From: Noviherbaspirillum sp.
Lineage (GTDB): Bacteria; Pseudomonadota; Gammaproteobacteria; Burkholderiales; Burkholderiaceae
Assembly (NCBI GenBank): GCA_028292785.1
Contig: JAQGLQ010000251.1
Coordinates: 1-8,190, forward strand
Direction of reading: 5' to 3'
Length of the DNA stretch: 8,190 nucleotides
In this document: positions 5,666 to 8,190 of the stretch, piece after piece
Position numbering within the stretch: the first letter of the stretch is position 1
Layout: the number at the start of each line of letters is the position of its first letter
Notes under the pieces: generated by a model
Told to the model about the DNA's origin: nothing
The model's database searches: none
Seen by the model: only the letters and a program-made list of their open reading frames with translations
Program-made: the position numbers and the translations under genes

Positions 5666-6116
5666 GATTTCCTCTTCAAGGACAATGGAACAGTGCAGAG
5701 ACGTAAGAGTTGACAGGTTGACCTTACTAAAGATTCCCGATGTGACACAAATTGTACAAAGAATAAGGCAAAGAGCTCTTTCATGCTGGACTGAATCATG
5801 CGCCGGACCTTGAATGTCTTCACGGTAGCTTAACGATTCAATAAGACAAGATAATACGCTCATCGTTTAGCAAACATCAGGTGCCAGCCTAGCATCCGGT
5901 TTTTTGTTCATGGCAAAATTCTCACCATTCGTTGCGATTGGTAAAACATTTGCCTCTCGCGACGCAGGCTGAAGCACCGGCGACCGCACCGGCGGCCGAA
6001 AATGCCCCTGAACCGCTTGATCTCTCTCATTCCGGCGACGCCATATTCGTCTTAAATGGACAGAGCGGTCGCGCAACGGATGTTGGCAGCGGTCCGCTGA
6101 CGATCCCGGGGGTATC
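5666..6116. other. Intergenic region between the HTH-like gene and the RND operon
   Basis: This 451-bp stretch holds no gene I can support. The left half (to about 5950) is AT-richer than the surroundings and should contain the promoter and leader of the minus-strand HTH-like gene. It carries two perfect palindromes, TTGTACAA (5752-5759) and AAAGAGCTCTTT (5770-5781), that could be regulator sites or chance. The right half is GC-rich and leads into the RND adaptor gene. A weak promoter match there is TTGATC (6017-6022) with CATATT (6042-6047), but its 19-nt spacer is long. A short open frame from a TTG at 5932 ends at 6120, overlapping the adaptor start, and has no ribosome site. Confidence 0.5.
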
Positions 6117-7295
6117 GTGAGTCATGACGGAATCGGTTCGGCGCGACGCTTGATCGAAGGCATGCGCGCATGGGCGGCGCTGTGGCTGCTTCTGATGCTT
6201 TGCGCCTGCGGCAGGCAAGCTGCGCCGCCTGCGCCGCCGCCGCCCGAGGTCGGCGTGATGAAGGTCGCCACCGCGCCAGTTACCGTGTACGACGACTATC
6301 CGGCGCAGACCGAAGCGGTCGTGGCGGTCGAGATACGGGCCCGCGTCAGCGGCATCCTTGAGCGCGTCGCCTTCACGGAAGGCAGTCCGGTGCGCAAGGA
6401 CGAACTGCTTTTCGTGCTCGACCGGGCCCAGTTCGAGTCCACGCTTGCGCAGGCAAAAGCCGCGCTCGGGCAGGCTAACGCTTCCTACGAGAATTCCCGG
6501 CTGAACCTGATCCGCTCGCGTTCGCTGATCGCTTCGCGCGCCATCAGCCAGCAGGAATTCGATGCCGCCATCGCCAAGGAGCGCGCCGACGCCGCAAGCG
6601 TGGAGGCCGGCAAGGCCCAGGTGCAGCAGGCCAACCTGAATCTCGGTTACACGAGCATCCGCGCGCCACGCGCCGGGCTGGTCGGCCGGGCGTTGATCAA
6701 GTCGGGCGGACTCGTCAATGCATCGACCACGCTGCTGACCACGCTGTACTCGGTCGATCCCATCTATGTGGGCTTTACCGTCAGCGAACAGAAGCTGGTT
6801 GGCCTGCAGAAGCAGTACGGCATGGACAATGCGAACGACAAGGCTCCGGAAATCCGCCTGAAACTGATCGACGGCAGCGACTATCCGTACGGCGGGAAGC
6901 TCGATTTCGTCGATCCGACCATCAATCCCCGGAATGGCACTCTCCCGGTCCGGCTGATCGTTCCGAATCCCGGCGGCGCGTTGCGCGCAGGCCAGTTCGT
7001 GCGGGCCATCGTGCCCCTGCGCGAAAATCCGGATGCGATCCTGATCCCGGAGAAGGCGGTGCAGGAGTTGCAGGGCAAGCATTCGGTCTATGTGCTGGGG
7101 CCGAACGACACTGCGGTCCATCGCGATATCGCGGCCACGACGCGGATCGACAACAAGTGGCTGGTTGAACGCGGTTTGCAGCCGGGCGAGACCGTGATCG
7201 TCGACGGGCTCGCCAAGCTCAAGCCGGGAGCGCCGGTGAAACCCGTGCCGGCCGGCACCCCGGATGCCGTGCAGCCAGGCAGGACGGGCGGTTGA
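6117..7295 (+). CDS. RND efflux periplasmic adaptor lipoprotein (AcrA/MexE type)
   Basis: The adaptor links an inner-membrane RND pump to an outer-membrane channel. Using the GTG at 6117 (392 residues): a hydrophobic signal MRAWAALWLLLMLCACG (16-32) with a lipobox LCAC predicts lipidation at C31 and anchoring to the inner membrane. A Pro-rich linker follows. The barrel-sandwich halves are about 70-102 (VEIRARVSGILERVAFTEGSPV) and 175-205 (NLGYTSIRAPRAGLVG), with the alpha-helical hairpin between (103-172, containing ISQQEFDAA). The beta-barrel spans about 212-300 and the membrane-proximal domain 305-372. It aligns with E. coli AcrA by eye along its length. GGGGGT just before GTG supports 6117, but the ATG at 6162, directly before the signal peptide, is an equally plausible start. 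The pump gene follows 18 nt later. Confidence 0.93.
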   Translation: MSHDGIGSARRLIEGMRAWAALWLLLMLCACGRQAAPPAPPPPEVGVMKVATAPVTVYDDYPAQTEAVVAVEIRARVSGILERVAFTEGSPVRKDELLFVLDRAQFESTLAQAKAALGQANASYENSRLNLIRSRSLIASRAISQQEFDAAIAKERADAASVEAGKAQVQQANLNLGYTSIRAPRAGLVGRALIKSGGLVNASTTLLTTLYSVDPIYVGFTVSEQKLVGLQKQYGMDNANDKAPEIRLKLIDGSDYPYGGKLDFVDPTINPRNGTLPVRLIVPNPGGALRAGQFVRAIVPLRENPDAILIPEKAVQELQGKHSVYVLGPNDTAVHRDIAATTRIDNKWLVERGLQPGETVIVDGLAKLKPGAPVKPVPAGTPDAVQPGRTGG

Positions 7296-7313
7296 CGCCG
7301 GGGGCGCAGGGAC

Positions 7314-8190
7314 ATGTTCAACTTCTTCATTGACCGCCCGGTTTTTTCCACGGTCATTTCGCTGATCATCACGCTCGCGGGTGCGCTGGCGGCATTCGGC
7401 CTGCCGGTATCGCAATATCCGCAGATCGTGCCGCCCCAAGTGCAGGTGAGCACCAGCTTTCCCGGGGCGAACGCGAATGTCGTTACGCAATCGATCGCCG
7501 CGCCGATCGAGCAGCAGGTCAACGGTACCAAGGGCATGCTTTACATGGATTCGAAAAGCGCCAACGACGGTTCGTACAACCTCACCGTGACCTTCGACAT
7601 CGGCGTCAGCCAGGACCTGGCCGCGGTCGATGTGCAGAACCGCGTGGCGATCGCGCAAAGCACCTTGCCGGCCGACGTGATCCGGCAAGGCATCACCATC
7701 CGCAAGCAGTCCACCGATTTTCTTGAGGTGCTGGCCCTGACTTCGCCGGAAGGCCGTTTCGATACGACCTTCATGAGCAACTATGCGTTGCTCAACTTGC
7801 AGGACCTGCTGGCACGGATTCCCGGCGTGGGCGTCGTGCGCATCTTCGGCGCGCGCGACTACAGCATGCGCATCTGGCTCGACCCCGAGCGGATGGCGCG
7901 CCTGGGCGTGACAGCCGGGGATGTGCAGCGGGTCATCCAGGAACAGAATGTCGTGGCGCCGGCGGGACGCATCGGCGTGCCGCCGGCGCCGCCGGGCCAG
8001 CAGATGCAGTATTCCGCCACCGTTCCCGGCCGCCTGTCCAATCCGGCGCAATACGAGAACATCATCGTGCGCGCCGCGCCGGCCGGACAGATCGTGCGCC
8101 TGAAGGATATCGCGCGCATCGAACTCGGCGGCGCCGACTATAGCATCAGCGTGCAGGAAGACGGCAGGGCAGGGGTGTTCATCGGCATCT
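7314..8190 (+). CDS. RND efflux pump, inner-membrane transporter (HAE1/AcrB type), 5' part
   Basis: The frame runs open from the ATG at 7314 to the window edge, giving 292 residues of a protein whose family is about 1,030-1,060 residues long. The start MFNFFIDRPVFSTVISLIITLAGALAAFGLP contains the first membrane helix, followed by PVSQYPQIVPPQV and SFPGANANVVTQ, which are HAE1 hallmarks. The PN1/PN2 porter domains follow, with VDVQNRVAIAQSTLPADV, GVGVVRIFGARDYSMRIWLDP (171-191) and the start of the DN segment (VRLKDIARIELGGADYSI). It closely parallels E. coli AcrB and MexF-type pumps by eye. The proton-relay aspartates of helix 4 lie beyond the edge. It would form the trimeric proton-driven drug pump with the upstream adaptor; substrates cannot be read from this fragment. 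Confidence 0.95.
   Translation, partial: MFNFFIDRPVFSTVISLIITLAGALAAFGLPVSQYPQIVPPQVQVSTSFPGANANVVTQSIAAPIEQQVNGTKGMLYMDSKSANDGSYNLTVTFDIGVSQDLAAVDVQNRVAIAQSTLPADVIRQGITIRKQSTDFLEVLALTSPEGRFDTTFMSNYALLNLQDLLARIPGVGVVRIFGARDYSMRIWLDPERMARLGVTAGDVQRVIQEQNVVAPAGRIGVPPAPPGQQMQYSATVPGRLSNPAQYENIIVRAAPAGQIVRLKDIARIELGGADYSISVQEDGRAGVFIGI

Noticed and set aside
5710..5738. Perfect TTGACA at 5710-5715 on the plus strand as a promoter
   Set aside because: No acceptable -10 element lies 16-18 nt downstream, and no plus-strand gene begins before about 6117.
5741..5758. CRP-like site starting TGTGA in the HTH gene leader
   Set aside because: The second half-site matches TCACA at only two of five positions.
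5666..5863. N-terminal extension of the HTH-like protein to an ATG at 5863
   Set aside because: The extra 66 residues are unlike the rest in composition, and the GAGGAA motif directly before 5665 marks the internal ATG as the start.
6027..8051. 674-residue minus-strand open frame opposite the RND genes
   Set aside because: It is the mirror of strongly conserved RND adaptor and pump sequences, with Arg/His/Asp-rich low-quality composition and no domain. Long antisense frames are expected in GC-rich DNA.

Overview
The window looks like a piece of a GC-rich (roughly 60 %) betaproteobacterial chromosome. The organism is probably Burkholderiales, possibly an Oxalobacteraceae relative such as Herbaspirillum or Collimonas. 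This is inferred from codon usage, gene complement and remembered protein similarity, not from a search. There are no rRNA or tRNA genes, insertion sequences, CRISPR arrays or phage hallmarks.

Left part (1-3529): a LysR-type regulator, cut by the window edge, points left. Diverging from it is a co-directional run of four genes: an FMN-dependent NADH azoreductase (azoR-like), two different pirin-family cupin proteins, and GTP cyclohydrolase II (ribA), which starts flavin synthesis. The LysR/azoR gap is AT-rich and holds a perfect interrupted palindrome of the T-N11-A type, a good candidate operator. The grouping suggests redox or quinone/electrophile stress handling with its own flavin supply, but co-transcription of all four genes is not proven.

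Middle part (3538-5863): all genes are on the minus strand. A split chromate transporter is encoded by two short ChrA-type membrane proteins whose genes overlap by 4 nt (ATGA). A well-formed sigma70-like promoter places the predicted transcription start exactly on the ATG of the first chr gene, so its mRNA may be leaderless. Upstream lie an unrecognised 70-residue protein with a good ribosome binding site and a 113-residue helix-turn-helix-like protein followed by a GC-rich hairpin.

Right part (5866-8190): after about 450 bp with no convincing gene, a plus-strand RND efflux operon begins. It encodes a lipoprotein periplasmic adaptor (AcrA/MexE type) and, 18 nt later, an HAE1-type inner-membrane pump (AcrB type) that runs off the window. 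The outer-membrane channel would lie beyond the edge.

Most of the content is well-known families. The points most worth a second look are the possible leaderless chr transcript, the LysR/azoR operator, the azoR-pirin-pirin-ribA grouping, and the two small minus-strand proteins. I found no clear evidence of a wholly new system.
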